64,000 nucleotides of DNA from Emiliania huxleyi CCMP1516 (GCF_000372725.1 NW_005201791.1:117788-181787), one strand, 5' to 3'. Counted from the first letter of the stretch, positions 1 through 10,662 are shown. The notes: generated by a model not told the origin, from the sequence alone. A program made the numbers and translations.

Positions 1-231
1 AGCTTTCGAGAGCAAGCCAGGCGCCCCGCAGAAGCGGATTGCGTGCTGGCCCCGTCACTCGGAACACCGGCTACACGGGTGCGTGAGTGCCGCCTCTGTG
101 CGCCCACGTGGTACTTCCGCAGCCTTGCCAGGTGAGAGGCAAGGGGGTACAAGAAGTGGGCGGGGGGCGGGGGGGTCGAAGGCGATCTACGAGGCGATGG
201 GAGGGAGGAGGAGCAGGGCGAGAAGAGAGGA

Positions 232-347
232 GGAGGGAGGAGGGAGGAGGGAGGAGGGAGGAGGGAGGAGGGAGGAGGGAGGAGGGAGGAGGGAGGAGGG
301 AGGAGGGAGGAGGGAGGAGGGAGGAGGGAGGAGGGAGGAGGGAGGAG
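232..347. repeat. GGAGGGA-type minisatellite in the carboxylase intron
   Basis: About 115 bp of near-perfect GGAGGGA units. It lies in non-coding sequence of the carboxylase gene. Open frames through it (poly-REEGG on one strand, poly-PSSLL on the other) are repeat artefacts. Confidence 0.9.
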
Positions 348-450
348 TTCGGCTGGTGCGCGGTGTCAGAGCCGCCGGCCGCAGTGCGCAGCGCACCGCG
401 TCCGCGAAGTGTCTCGAAAGTGTCTAGGAAGTGTCCAGGAAGTGGCGCAC

Positions 451-1193
451 CGCATCAGCGAAGTCGGCGTTCTCAGAGAGGAAGCCATACCCGGGGTGGA
501 TCGCCTGGGCGGGGCGGCGGGGCGGCGGGGGGCGGCAGTGGTGACAGCGTGGCGGCGGCGGCGGTGACGGCGGCGGCGGTGGAGTGTGTGGCGGTGGCGG
601 AAGGGCTGCTTGTTCGAGGCCTCGGGAGGCGACGGGGGCGGGGCAGGGCAGTACGCGGGCGGGGAAAGGGCGGTGCGGCGGGGCAGGGTTGGCAGGCAGT
701 CGAGAGGGGAATGGTGGCCGCTGCGGTGTCGGGAGGCAAGGGCAAGGGCAGGGCGCTGCGACAGCCTCGAGAAATGGATGGCGCCTTGTTTGTCGGCAGA
801 TGTGGCGCGGGCGACGACCGGCCACGCCCGTGGGCGAGCCGGCCGCCGCGCCGCGTCGCTCATCGTGCTACGCGGTTCTAGGTCGTGGCATCATCGGCTG
901 CGCGGCGGATCTGCTCTGGGCGGAGCAAGGGCGGCGGCGCGCGGGCCGGCGGGACGCGGCGGCACCTCGGCGCCCGAGTCGGCGGCGACCTGAAGCACGC
1001 GCTCGCCGCGCAGGTACGAGTCGGACGACGCCGCACTGCCGATGCAGTACGCCGCGTCCGCCATCCGCACGTGCATGGCTCGCGCATCCGCCTCTGAGTA
1101 GACGGCCACAGTCTCGACGCCGAGCCGCCTGGCGGTCTGGATGACGCGGCAGGCGATCTCACCGCGGTTGGCCACGAGAATGCGGCGAAACAT
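451..1193 (-). CDS. Biotin carboxylase subunit of an acyl-CoA carboxylase (5' exons only)
   Basis: Exon 1 (1193-966) starts [18 protein letters not shown], the ATP-grasp biotin carboxylase N-terminus. Exon 2 (504-451) encodes [18 protein letters not shown], the next conserved block, after a GT-AG intron (965-505). Splicing gives SGAE-AIHPGYG, as in the family. Such subunits carboxylate biotin using ATP and bicarbonate. 3-methylcrotonyl-CoA and propionyl-CoA carboxylase alpha subunits (mitochondrial) and acetyl-CoA carboxylase share this block, so the substrate cannot be told. A GT follows exon 2 (GCG|GTGCGC). The rest of the gene lies beyond the left edge or in bases 1-450, where I found no further convincing exon. 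The start is the first ATG of the conserved domain; no targeting peptide precedes it, so a short upstream leader exon is possible. Confidence 0.85.
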
Positions 1194-1589
1194 GGACTAG
1201 CAAATAAGGCAGCGGGCGCGGTTCTCGGAGAGCGGCGGAGCGGAACGTGACTGCGCGGCAAGGCCGGCGCAAGATTTCTTTTGAGAGAGAGTTCTTTTTT
1301 GTTGAATTCTTTTGAGAGCGCCTTCGTTGTTAATAGTAAAAACCCGAGGGTTTGCGAGCGAGCGGTCCTTCGTTCCAGTCGCACACACGCACACGCCACG
1401 CCGCACCGCGCGCCCGCCCACTGCCCCGCCCAGGCGGGAAAGAGATGAGGAGATGGGACAGCGAAGGAGGAGCCACGAACACGATACACGAACACGTATG
1501 AAGAGATGGGTGGGACAGCAAAGGAGGAGCACAAACACGTATGGGAGGGTTCAGTTGTGCGCCACGCTGCCCGGCGTCTCTCACTTTCC

Positions 1590-2167
1590 TAGGGGGTAGA
1601 CAGCGCCGCAAAATCCACCACTGTGGGATTCGAGAGTTTGTTTTGGGATTTCGCGCAATCGCTTGACTCTGAAAAGCTCGCCTATCCCTGCGGTGAGCGC
1701 TGTGGTCGCCGCAGACTGGCTCCGACTTGATGGGCGCATGGAGACGTGATGCCTCCATGCGCCCGTCGAGTCAAAATCGACATGCGAGGCGATCTTTGGC
1801 CCGCCAGAGGGATAGGCGGCGTTTTGGGCGACAACAGCGCTGCGACCGCGAAGTGGCGGTGGACATGCTCCCATGTTGCCGACGCGGCGCCGGAGTGGCC
1901 GGCGCTGCTCGCCGCGACCACGACGGCTACTCCGATGCTCCGGGCCGACCCGTCCCACCCGACGGTGGCACTCTTCCACGTCTCGCTCACGCTGGGAAAA
2001 ATTCTGAAACGGCGTGCAGCAGAGTCACCGACGAGTCGGTCCGCGTGCCTCCTCGTGTCCCGTACCGTTCTCGCACATCCATAAACTCACTTTGGCCCCA
2101 CTGAAGCAAGCCCTCAATCCTGAATCCTCAGATTTTAGATTAGGACGCTGTCCACCCCCTAACTTTC
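1590..2167. mobile_element. Possible small inverted-repeat (MITE-like) element
   Basis: The left end TAGGGGGTAGACAGCGCCGC continues with AAAATCCACCA and a GATTTCGCGCAATCGCTTGACTC-like block up to 1676. An inverted partial copy of the end, CGCTGTCCACCCCCTAA, lies at 2151-2167. A 12-bp hairpin (GGGCGCATGGAG / CTCCATGCGCCC) lies near 1731-1763. No protein is recognised. The element could instead extend to the longer inverted copy at 5342-5410. Boundaries are uncertain. Confidence 0.35.
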
Positions 2168-2350
2168 CGGGACAGCCCCGCCCTTTCGAGGCAGGAAAGT
2201 GACGGCTACCCCGTACGCCCTGTTTGCTTCTACCCCGACGCCGACCGCCCATCCCCCCCTCTTCGTTCCCCCCTCGAATTCTCCGGACCCCGACAGGCCG
2301 CCCGACGTTGGGCCTCTGCCCCGCACGCCCCCGCCCCTTCTGCCCCTCGC

Positions 2351-3225
2351 TCACACCCCGGCCCGACACGCACATACAAGACAAACCCGGCGTGCGAGGC
2401 TGTGGCCGCTTCCAGCCGACACTGCGACGACACGCTGGCCAGCGAAGGCCTCGATCTTCTTTGGCAGCAGCTGGTTGAAATTGTGGCCGTGGCCCAACCG
2501 GCCACCGGCTCCATCGCCCCAGCTCCAGACGGCTCCGTCGGCGGTGATTGCCATGCTGTGCGCATCTCCAGCCGCCGCGGTGATAACGCGCTGGCCAGCA
2601 AAGGCCTCGATCTTCTTCGGTAGCACCTGGTGTTGCTGGTCGCCGTGGCCCAAGCCTCGACTACCCCAGTTCCAGACAGCTCCGTCAGCGGTGAGGGCGA
2701 GGGTCTGGCAGTCTCCCACCGTCACGCTCACAGCGCGCTCGCCGCCCAGCGTCGACGCAAGGCGCGTCGGCGTGTTGAGCCGCGTCACGCCCTCGCCGTG
2801 GCCAAGGAGGCCTGGGATGTGCTCCGCACAGCCGCACGACGAGAGCCGCCCCTCGACGTCGATGAAAACGCTGTGTAATGTGCCTGCCGCAGCCCTCGCC
2901 GGCGGGTTGGACTCGCACAGCAGCGCAGCGAGACACAGCCAACGCACGGCACAGCTCTCCCACTCTGGCAGCGCCGGCAGCTCGAAGCCGCGCTCTTGCG
3001 CCCACAAGCGAATGGCCTCCACCGCAAGCGAGCCGTGAAAGAGCAGCGAGACGGCCGCGACGCGAGCGATGTCGGCGGGGCTCTCGCAGCGAGAGAAGGC
3101 GCGCACGAGGAGCTCCGTGGGGAGGTCGAGGAGGCGGGCGGGCGGCGGCGTGTCTGGCGAGGGAGCGGCGGTGGAGACGGGTGCGAGGCGGCGCGGGCAG
3201 ACATGGAGAAGAATTCTTAAGATAC
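2351..3225 (-). CDS. F-box / RCC1-repeat protein
   Basis: The frame carries an F-box-like start (LLDLPTELLVRAF, then VAAVSLLFHGSL) followed by RCC1 propeller repeats with the ADGAVWNWG, LGHGDQQHQ and VSAGSGHSLA signatures. F-box/RCC1 proteins usually recruit substrates to SCF ubiquitin ligases or act in chromatin and nucleotide-exchange roles. Only two to three RCC1 repeats are visible, so the gene is shorter than a full seven-bladed propeller; more exons or a truncation are likely at the 3' end. No in-frame ATG precedes the F-box. The nearest ATG (3204) is in another frame, so a start exon, a sequencing error or non-ATG initiation must be invoked. The 5' flank contains AGAATTCTT. Confidence 0.7.
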
Positions 3226-3308
3226 AAGCCTCTCTCACAGCACACTGGCACGACAAGGGCGCAGACTGGCGCGGACTGGCACACACACAGGCTCACCACC
3301 GGAGCCGC

Positions 3309-4743
3309 CTAAGCGACTCCGTTAAGAACGGCAATGCACTCCGCACCATGCACAATGCCGCTCTCCCCGCACGCTAGCTCGTTCACCGTCTGCCACGCCA
3401 CGGCGGTGTGGAGGACGACAGACAAGCGCTGCATCTGCAGCCCGTGCCAGTTCTTGGTGGTCCATGTGACCTCGTCCAGGTGCTGAGCGTGCGAAAGTTT
3501 ATTGCTCAGCTGGTTCGCCGCCTCCCTCAGGGTGCTGCGAACCTCCTTTCCAAAGCCTCCGAAAGCCTCAAAATCAAACAAACGTAGATCGCAATCCTGC
3601 TGCCGCGCAAAGGGGTAATCGCCAGGCTGCTCCGTGAGCTTTCTCTTGGGGGCATCCTCCTCCTCCCCCTCCTCCCCCTCCTCCTCGGCCTCCTCCTCCT
3701 CCCCCGCCACCGCCGCTGCCGTCGCTTCCGACGGAGACCACTTGCCGCGCCCTTTGACCAACTTGAGCAGCCCGGTCTCCGTGTTGCCAAAGCGCACGTA
3801 GGCCCCCTTCCAGCCGAGCTCTCCGTCGCCGGCCGTGTCCTTGCCCGTGCTCGCAAGCGAGCTCGTGAGCTTAGCGACGTAGAAGAGGACGTGCCCGTGG
3901 CAAAGTCGGCGCTTCGAGGGGTCCGAGCAAGAGGAGCAACAGCAGGCGAGAAAGAAACCCGCGAGCTCCCGCCGGACGCGCTCGACAAAAGCAGGGCTGG
4001 CCCGAAGGCGCGCAGCAAACTCGCGGACGCACTCCCTGCGCCCAAACGAGTCGCGGGGATCGCGGAGGGGGAAAGGGTTGCCCCAGGGAGACGAAGCGCA
4101 CTGCGCGCCCAGGTCAAACGAGTCGCGGGTGGACACAGCCCTGGCAGCCGCCGCATCGCATGACGCTCCGCCACTCGCCGCCGCCTCGCGGCCCCGCCCG
4201 CCGCAGCTCGCTCTGGTTCCCCACCCGCCGAAGGGCCTCCCGGAGGACAACCACGTCGGCGTCGTCCAGACTGACGCCAAGCACGTCGCAGAGCTCCTCC
4301 TCGAGAGTGAGAAGGGGCTGGCGAGGAAGCGGGTGGCCAGCGCGGCGGCAGACGTCGCCTCGCAGCAGGTCGCCTGGCAGCTGCTCGCCTGGCAGCTGCT
4401 CGCCTCGCAGCTGCTCGCCTCGCAGCTGCTCGCCTCGCAGCTGCTCGCCTCGCAGCTGCTCGCCTCGCAGCTGCTCGCCTCGCGGCGCGCCCGGCGGTCG
4501 AGCTGAAGCAGCAGCGCCAGGCGGGGCCTCCAGGTGCTCGCCGCCCCATCGCGGCGGCCGGCCGGCCGAGCTCTGCTGAAACGTGCCCGGGATGCCTTTT
4601 GCATCCAGGCGTCGTTCTGCGGAGCGCGGCACACCGGCCGGTGGCGCGCATGCCGAGCCAGAGTCCTCGCGACCGGTGCCAGCGGCAGCGGTCGCGCGCG
4701 GCTGGTAGCCGCGTAGGAGCCCTGGGTCGGCCACCGTGGCCAC
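3309..4743 (-). CDS. Unknown protein with GEQLR repeats and an acidic tract
   Basis: A minus-strand gene begins MATVADPGLLRGYQPRATAA. It runs through a GEQLR/GEQLP pentapeptide array and a LTLEEELCDVLGVSLDDADV segment. It then changes frame (an intron near 4130-4270) into a long C-terminal part with CVREFAARLRASPAFVERV, HGHVLFYVAKLTSSLAS, a poly-glutamate stretch and a terminal helix-rich region (EVRSTLREAANQLSNKL, NWHGLQMQRLSVVLHTAVAW). I do not recognise the family. The conserved-looking C-terminal block suggests a real protein, not a repeat artefact. Two AGAATTC motifs lie 40-70 bp upstream of the chosen ATG. Confidence 0.5.
4367..4490. repeat. 15-bp coding minisatellite
   Basis: Seven to eight copies of a 15-bp unit (GCTCGCCTCGCAGCT on the plus strand) encode the GEQLR repeat of the minus-strand gene. 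Confidence 0.85.
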
Positions 4744-4789
4744 TGCTCAAGGCAGCGGCCACCATGGCAGCGCGCTACGGCGTCTGAAA

Positions 4790-5580
4790 GAAGAATTCTA
4801 TTACAGAAAAAGAATTCAACAAACGGAACTCTCTCGCAGAGCACACAGGTTCGACACAGGTACCAAAAGAGGCACAGCCTGCGACGGACCTTTAGAAGGC
4901 GCCGTCGTCCTCATGGAGGTGGGCACGATCGGGGGGACAGTCGAATCCGCGAGCACCGTAGTGCTCGCCGAAAAGACCATCCCCATCATCCCAACCCCCC
5001 CGGCGACCCCCTCGCCGCTTGCCCCGCCAGCGGGCACTGCGCGACCCACCCCCGCGCCCTCGACCGCGCCCCCCGCCAGGAGCATATCGCATCAGAAAAA
5101 GAAAAAACCGGGTGTGTTCGATTTTATTAAATGCGCAACACGAAATCCGAACTGCGCTTTGTGACACCTTTGGCCAGCTGGTTTTGATCGCTGGCTCAAG
5201 TCGCATAGGTCAGGTCCGCCGCGACGCGTCAGCTGTCTGTACACAGTACAGTCTACAAACGCCAGCACCCCCCACAGGCAGAGAGCGCTCCTCGCACCTC
5301 GGGGGGGGGGGGGGGGGGGCACTCGCTGGAGAGGTAATGCGGCTTTTCAGAGTCAAGTGATTGCGCGAAATCCCAGACTGGTGGATTTTGGGGCGCTGTC
5401 TACCCCCTAACATCGAACATGGATACACAGAGAGTGGGAAGTTGCCCCGCGCGCGCCATATGCACCATGCATCCCTTTCGCCCCACAAGTAACCGTGGTG
5501 TGCTCAACCGAACGGCCAGCCGCCGCCGCCCGAGGCCTCCTCCTTGGCCCTCTTCGCGTCCTCCTCGTCGTGGTCCTAAG
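4790..5580. other. No clear gene
   Basis: Upstream region of the preceding gene. A short plus-strand frame (4913-5164) is rich in Pro, Ala and Thr and ends KKKKPGVFDFIKCATRN; it matches no family I know. A poly-G run lies near 5301. Inverted-repeat copy 5342-5410 falls here. Confidence 0.5.
5342..5410 (-). repeat. Inverted copy of the 1590-1676 repeat
   Basis: Reads GCTTTTCAGAGTCAAGTGAT, then ends GGCGCTGTCTACCCCCTAA. This is the reverse complement of 1590-1676 with a small length difference. The two could be ends of one element or two solo copies. Confidence 0.6.
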
Positions 5581-5605
5581 GCAAGGTAGGGCAGGGTGAC
5601 CTTCT

Positions 5606-5688
<83 letters not shown>

Positions 5689-5840
5689 CGCACACACGCA
5701 CACACGCCCCCCCTCCCCCCCTCCCCCCCCACACACACTCCCCCCCCACATGAGGTGGTGGGGCGAGGGCCAGGCGACCGTCGCGACTCCACGTACAAAA
5801 GACAGGCGGCCCGCGGCAATAAAGTTGCAAGGCCGGCGCG
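5575..5840 (+). repeat. Dispersed repeat family D1, copy 1 (with CA microsatellite)
   Basis: Order of blocks: AAGGTAGGGCAGGGTGACC, CTCCACACACACA, GAGGTGGTGGGGCGAGGG, CGACTCCACGTACAAAAGACA, GTTGCAAGGCCGG. The same blocks recur at 26345-26490 (plus) and, inverted, at 55300-55430 and 63480-63660. It looks like a SINE- or MITE-type element in which the CACACA core has expanded. Confidence 0.6.
5608..5710. repeat. (CA)n microsatellite
   Basis: About 90 bp of CA repeats with CGCACACA variants, inside dispersed-repeat copy 1. Confidence 0.95.
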
Positions 5841-5842
5841 CT

Positions 5843-5860
5843 GCGTGCGTGCGTGCGTGC

Positions 5861-5918
<58 letters not shown>

Positions 5919-5936
5919 GCGTGCGTGCGTGCGTGC

Positions 5937-5973
<37 letters not shown>
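5843..5973. repeat. (GT)n/(GCGT)n microsatellite
   Basis: Alternating GTGCGTGC and GTGTGT runs. They create meaningless CVCV/THTH frames. Confidence 0.95.
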
Positions 5974-5977
<4 letters not shown>

Positions 5978-6392
5978 ATGTGCGCGCGCGCGTGTGTTCC
6001 TCGTCAATGATGACCGCCATCGCAAGGATTGCCGCCGCGTCCACACCCGCCGCCACATCGACCACGTACGTGTCCAGATCCGACACGAGCTGCGAGGGCC
6101 AGGGCGAGCGAGGGTGGCGGCGCGGCTTTCTCTTCCTGGCCAGGGCGAGCGAGGGTGGCGGCGCGGCGCCGCTCGCGCTTTCTCTTCCTAAAATTATGTT
6201 CCTCCGCGGCGGAGTGAGCGAGGTGTGTGTGCGCGCGTGATGAGAGATTTGATCGAGAGAGGCGGGACAGGGCTGTGTGTCGGGGCGAGCGAGGGTGGCG
6301 GCGCGCGAGGCTCGGGGTGATCGAGGGCCATACGCAGGTGAGATTTCCCGAGATTCCCCGAGGGCCGTTGCGAGCCGTGCTCTGCGGGGCGC

Positions 6393-6512
6393 GGGAGAGA
6401 GAGGGAGAGGGAGGGGGAGGGGGAGAGGGAGGGGGAGGGAGAGGGAGAGGGAGAGGGAGAGGGAGAGGGAGAGGGAGAGGGAGAGGGAGAGGGAGAGGGA
6501 GGGGGAGGGGGG
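6393..6512. repeat. (GGGAGA)n simple repeat
   Basis: Purine-rich hexamer array. Frames through it are poly-RGR/RER or poly-LPL artefacts. Confidence 0.95.
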
Positions 6513-6688
6513 GCGGGGGGGAGAGCGCGCGTGCAGGGTCTGCAAGTGCCTCCGGCCCTCTCTGGAATCTCGGAGAATCTCGGGGAATCTCAGATCTGCG
6601 TGCCTCTGGCGCCCGCCGCACCCTCGCGATCGTGTCTCCCCAGCCGGCCTTGAAGGTGTAGGTGCGGTCGAGGAAGGAGCCTGCGTGT

Positions 6689-6748
6689 GTACCATACCTC
6701 CAGAGTATCGAATCCAGTGTGGGCTCAGCCCGGTGGGTGGTGCGGTAG
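6689..6748 (+). repeat. Intron family B, copy 1 (60 bp)
   Basis: Starts GTACCATACCTCCAGAGTAT and ends GGTGGGTGGTGCGGTAG, 60 bp from GT to AG. Near-identical 60-bp copies at 41294-41353 and 57643-57702 behave as introns. Here no host gene could be assigned. Confidence 0.7.
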
Positions 6749-6937
6749 CAAAGGTGGGAGAGCTGACCAAAGCACGTGCTGAATACACCAACATCGGAGC
6801 GGGCGTACGGTCCTTGCAGTGTGTGGTGAGAGCACCGGGTGAATACGAGGGACACAGCACCAAATGCGGTGAGTGCGTTGAAGCACGGGTCCTCTCGAGC
6901 GCTTTGGGAGACAAGAAGAACACAGGCTACTCCGCTG

Positions 6938-7736
6938 CTAGGGGAAGGCGCCCTCGGCTTCAAAGTCGGCAAACGGGTTCGCGTCGCCCTCGTAGTAAAA
7001 CTGCGGGCGAGGGTGAGGGCGAGGGGTTGGTGGACGGGGTCGCGTCGCCCTCGTAGTAAAACTGCGGGCGAGGGTGAGGGTGAGGGGTTGGTGGACGGGT
7101 TCGCGTCGCCCTCTCGTAGTAAAACGGCGCGCCCGCGCGCCCGACGGCACCAGGTACGAGGGCAACTCGGGGCGTCAGACGCTGGCTCGGGGCGAAGCCC
7201 GCCGGGCGATCACTTGTACTTTGGCGTACTCTCGGGTACTCTCGGGTACTCTCGGGTGATCCGACCTTGTACTTTGGCGTCATCGACATCCACTCGCGCT
7301 CGACCTTTGCGACGCACTCGCCGCCGTCGGCCGAGTAGATGTCGTAGCACGTCGACGCGGCGATGGCGCGCCGCTCGACGCTGCAGAACTTGGCGCCGCT
7401 CGACGCCTCCTTGAAGGCGAGCTTGTCAAGGACCCAACCGCCGAGATTGATGTTGCCTCCGTCGATGGTGATGACCTCCTGCCCGGAGAGGTCGCGGACG
7501 CGAAAGTCTTCGCCCGAGAAGGAGAACATCTTCTCTTGCAGCTGGTAGCTTGCTGGCTGCTTCTTGACCAGCGATGGCAAAAGCGGCCTTTCGTACGGCT
7601 TCTGCTCTTTGAGCGCGTCGCCCATGATGTCGCCAAAGAGGTTGGCGGAAATCGGGCCGCTGCGCGCAAGCGGCGACGGCGGCAACCTCATCGGAGAAGA
7701 GGCCGCGGAGAGAAGGACGCGCTCGAGCAGCCTCAT
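6938..7736 (-). CDS. LURP-one-related (tubby-like C-terminal fold) protein
   Basis: Exon 1 (7736 to about 7271) starts MRLLERVLLSAASSP. It contains the LOR domain core: EKMFSFSGEDFRVRD, LSGQEVITIDGGN, KFCSVERRA, YDIYSADGGECVAKVERE and MTPKYK. The last exon encodes FYYEGDANPFADFEAEGAFP and a stop at 6938-6940, the typical LOR C-terminus. LOR proteins adopt the tubby/scramblase beta-barrel fold; the biochemical role is usually unknown. Two extra diverged copies of the last exon's start plus its acceptor (about 60 bp each) sit just upstream in the intron. A CGCCAAAGTACAAG duplicate of the exon 1 end also lies in the intron. Duplicated exon edges are a recurrent theme in this window. Confidence 0.8.
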
Positions 7737-7919
7737 GAAATGCCTGCGACCAGAAGAGCTTAAAAGAATTTTGCGTGATTCTCGCGCTAAAGTGGGCACA
7801 GGACTGGCGCGCACTGGCACTAACACAGGTACACCAAAAGAAGAATCTTATACAATCTCACAGCACACTGGCACGACAAGGGCGCGGACTGGCGAGAGAA
7901 AAAGAAATAAAAAGTGATG

Positions 7920-8960
7920 CTCGGAAACCTGGGGTTGGAAGGGGGTAGATCAAGGGGGCACAGGCAGTTGCACCGACCCTCTCACGTCTGTGGCAGCCCA
8001 GCTGTCTGAGTGTCTTGTGAGTTTGTGTGTCGGTGCGTCGCTCGCGCGTGTCGTCCTCTTCTGTCCCGCGTCCACCCAGTTACCGCGTTGGTGGAAGAGT
8101 GCATCTGTTCTTTTGCTCCCCGTAGTGCATCTGTTCTTTTGCTCCCAAATTGTACCCGTCGGTGGAAGAGGGTTTTTGCCTTGCGGCCAAAGCAAATTCT
8201 TTTTTCTGATTTCGTCGGACGCGACACCCTCCTCAAAGCTCGCCAAGTGTGACTGGGCCTCCCCCCCAGAGCGGAGATGGATTTCGATCTGTACGCCCTC
8301 GCTGGAGTCAAGAAGGTGGATCTGCTCGAGGACGAGAAGAAGTCGCCCCGGAGTAGCGAGACTAGCGAGTGCTCTGGCCGAGTGGTCGTGGAGCTTGTGC
8401 CGGGATCAAACAACACGGTAAGAGTCGAGCTCAAGAGCCAGCCGGCGGCGTCCGCCTGAGCATGCTTCACAATCGTGCATGTTGCCCCCCCCCGCTGTCA
8501 AATACGTCGCGCTCCGCTACACAGGAGTGCCGGGGTGCGAGTTCAACGTTAGAGGAGTCAGGGCATGTGGAATCATCGTTTGGCTGAGGTTGACGCATGT
8601 GGAAGACCGTACTTGCCGTCTTGGAGTCGGGGCTCGGTCTCCTCGAGTCTGCTAGGACGGCGCTGCGCCAGGGCGCGAAGGAAGAGAGATACGTGTGTTT
8701 CATCATTTTCACAACGCACGGAAAAATATACAGAGATATGCACGCGCGCCACTCGCACTCCGTACTCACCCTTCGGTCGGATGCCCCGCGTCCCCCGCCG
8801 GTGTTGAGCAGGGTGAGAGAGAACCCGGCGGAGAGGCAGCGAGACGCGGAGTCCGGAGTAGACGCGGCGTCGCGGGGGGAGAGTGTGCCGAGAGAAGGCC
8901 CCTGAGTGGCTGAGAGAAATGCGCTATATGCAGCGAGCTCGCCCCACCAATGCAAAGCGC
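7920..8960. other. Intergenic with one small open frame
   Basis: No recognised gene. It contains a twice-repeated GTGCATCTGTTCTTTTGCTCCC motif (8096-8145) and the small frame listed separately. Antisense frames are unsupported. Confidence 0.5.
8277..8459 (+). CDS. Small hypothetical protein (60 aa)
   Basis: ATG follows a CCCCCCCAGAGCGGAG stretch. The product starts MDFDLYALAGVKKVDLLED. It is charged, balanced in composition and free of repeats, which makes it more protein-like than its neighbours. No family recognised. It could be a terminal exon rather than a whole gene, because a pyrimidine-rich AG acceptor lies just upstream. Confidence 0.35.
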   Translation: MDFDLYALAGVKKVDLLEDEKKSPRSSETSECSGRVVVELVPGSNNTVRVELKSQPAASA

Positions 8961-8964
8961 TCCG

Positions 8965-10662
8965 CTACGCGCCGTGCGGCGCGCAGAGCAGGCCAAACGC
9001 CCACGAGGTGTGCGCGCTGCCCGCCGAGCGAGCGACGAGCAGCGCGAGCGCCAGCAGCAGGATGACGCCGAGTGCAAAGACGAGCAGCGACGGGTGGCGC
9101 AGCCGCCGCACGAGGACGTACGAAGCGCGCCGGCCCAAGTATGCGGAGGCGAAGCCGAGGCAGAGGGCCCAAGCGGCGTAGCCGGGCTGAGGCGCGAGCA
9201 CCCCTTGGAGGAGGTAGTGCACGAGGTCGGAGGAGGAGGTGAAGAGGATCATGAAGGCGGACGTGCTGCTGGCGACCTGCGGCAGCATGCCGAGCGCCAG
9301 TAGCAGCGGCGCCATCAGCTCCCCTCCGCCCAACCCGATGAGGCCCGCGACCATCCCCACCAGCAGTGCGAGACCCGCCGCACAGACCGCCGCCGCGCCG
9401 CCCCACTCCAGGTCACCCTCCAGTCGAGGCTGAGCGCCGCGAGAACGCGCCGCGAGCCGCGCGCCGCCGGCCGTGGCGGCGGCGACGGCGGCGAGCAGAC
9501 CCAGCTTCCAGCCGAGGTAGGGTGCGGAGCACCGGTCGGTGGCGCCGCTGAGCTGCACGCCGAGATCGTCCAGCAGGAAGAGCGCCCAAAAGGCCGAGAG
9601 CAGGGCAACTCTGGAGCAAATCGGCGAATGCTGGCCCAGCGCCGCCGCGGCCGCATGGCCTCCGCCCTCGCCGCATCCGCGCTCGCCGCCGCCCTCGCCG
9701 CCGCCCTCGCCGCCGCCCTCGCCGCCGCCCTCGCCCCCGCCCTCGCCGCCGGCGCCAGAATCGTCGCGGCTCGGCAGTCGCGGTCTCGACGGCGGCGCGG
9801 CCGGCAGCAGCAGCGAGCGCCGCGCGTCCGCAGAGCCTTCGTCGCTGCAGCTCCGCCGGCCGCGCTGCTGCTGAACCGCGGCCGAATCGTCGCGCACCGC
9901 GCCCTCCACCGACGGCGCGGACGGCGCCGCCGACGCACGAGCGCCTGTCGGCGCCCGCTGCTGCTGCTGCTTGCCCGCGCGCTCTCGAGCAAAGTCTCGC
10001 GCCGCGTGCGCCCAAGTTTTTGCTGCGGCGAGGGCGAGCACCACGCACGAGAGGAGCACGAGCAGCGGCGCCGGGAGGACGGGCGAGAGGACAACCCCCA
10101 ACGCGTTCCCGCCGAGCATCATCGGCAGCAGCAGCAGCGGCGCGTCGAAGTCGACCACCGGCCGGCTCGGGTCGGCTGGGTGGCGGCGCGGAAGGTTGAC
10201 GATGTTCTGTGCGACGGCGTTGCCGAAGACCATGACGTGCGAGATAGGCACCGCTTCCTCGATCAGGAAGCCCATCACGATCAGCAGCAGCGGCACGTTG
10301 AGCCCGCCGCCGCCGATGCCAGACGCGCCGGCGAGTGTTCCCGCCGCAAAGAGCACCGCGCTGCCGTACCCGTCGATAGGACCGAGCGGGAGCAGCGACT
10401 TGTGCAGGCAGACGTGGCAGTCCGCAGGGTCTGCGCTCGGTGCGGCGCACGAGATGTTGCCTCCGGACGTGAGCAGCGGGTCGAGGGCGCACGTGCGGCC
10501 GGCGCTGCACCGTGGCTGCGAGGCGTTGCAGAGCAGGCTGAGCAGCGCGTCCGTGTCGCGCGGCGGGTCGACGATCGAGTGGAGAGGCAGCGAGAAGGAG
10601 CGGGGCCTTTGCAAGGGCACGAGCACGAGCGACGAAGCGGCGGCGAGCATGTGCATGTACAT
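8965..10662 (-). CDS. TauE/SafE-family anion exporter
   Basis: Single open frame of 565 residues from ATG 10662. A short hydrophobic leader is followed by a Cys-rich lumenal segment (about 40-90). Then come TauE/SafE membrane helices with the family's glycine motifs in both halves: GTLAGASGIGGGGLNVPLL near residue 110 and GMVAGLIGLGGGELMAPLL near residue 430. Helices continue to the C-terminus. Residues 210-350 form a basic, Ser/Arg-rich loop with a (GGGE)n run. TauE/SafE proteins export sulfite, sulfoacetate or related anions; the substrate here is not decidable. The two-lobed topology and length fit eukaryotic members. No intron is needed. Confidence 0.9.
   Translation of the reverse strand: MYMHMLAAASSLVLVPLQRPRSFSLPLHSIVDPPRDTDALLSLLCNASQPRCSAGRTCALDPLLTSGGNISCAAPSADPADCHVCLHKSLLPLGPIDGYGSAVLFAAGTLAGASGIGGGGLNVPLLLIVMGFLIEEAVPISHVMVFGNAVAQNIVNLPRRHPADPSRPVVDFDAPLLLLPMMLGGNALGVVLSPVLPAPLLVLLSCVVLALAAAKTWAHAARDFARERAGKQQQQRAPTGARASAAPSAPSVEGAVRDDSAAVQQQRGRRSCSDEGSADARRSLLLPAAPPSRPRLPSRDDSGAGGEGGGEGGGEGGGEGGGEGGGERGCGEGGGHAAAAALGQHSPICSRVALLSAFWALFLLDDLGVQLSGATDRCSAPYLGWKLGLLAAVAAATAGGARLAARSRGAQPRLEGDLEWGGAAAVCAAGLALLVGMVAGLIGLGGGELMAPLLLALGMLPQVASSTSAFMILFTSSSDLVHYLLQGVLAPQPGYAAWALCLGFASAYLGRRASYVLVRRLRHPSLLVFALGVILLLALALLVARSAGSAHTSWAFGLLCAPHGA

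Noticed and set aside
5400-6972. Very long minus-strand open frames full of Ser-Leu, Thr-His and Cys-Val
   Set aside because: They run through CA, GT and GGGAGA simple repeats and show no domain. Openness is due to repeat composition.
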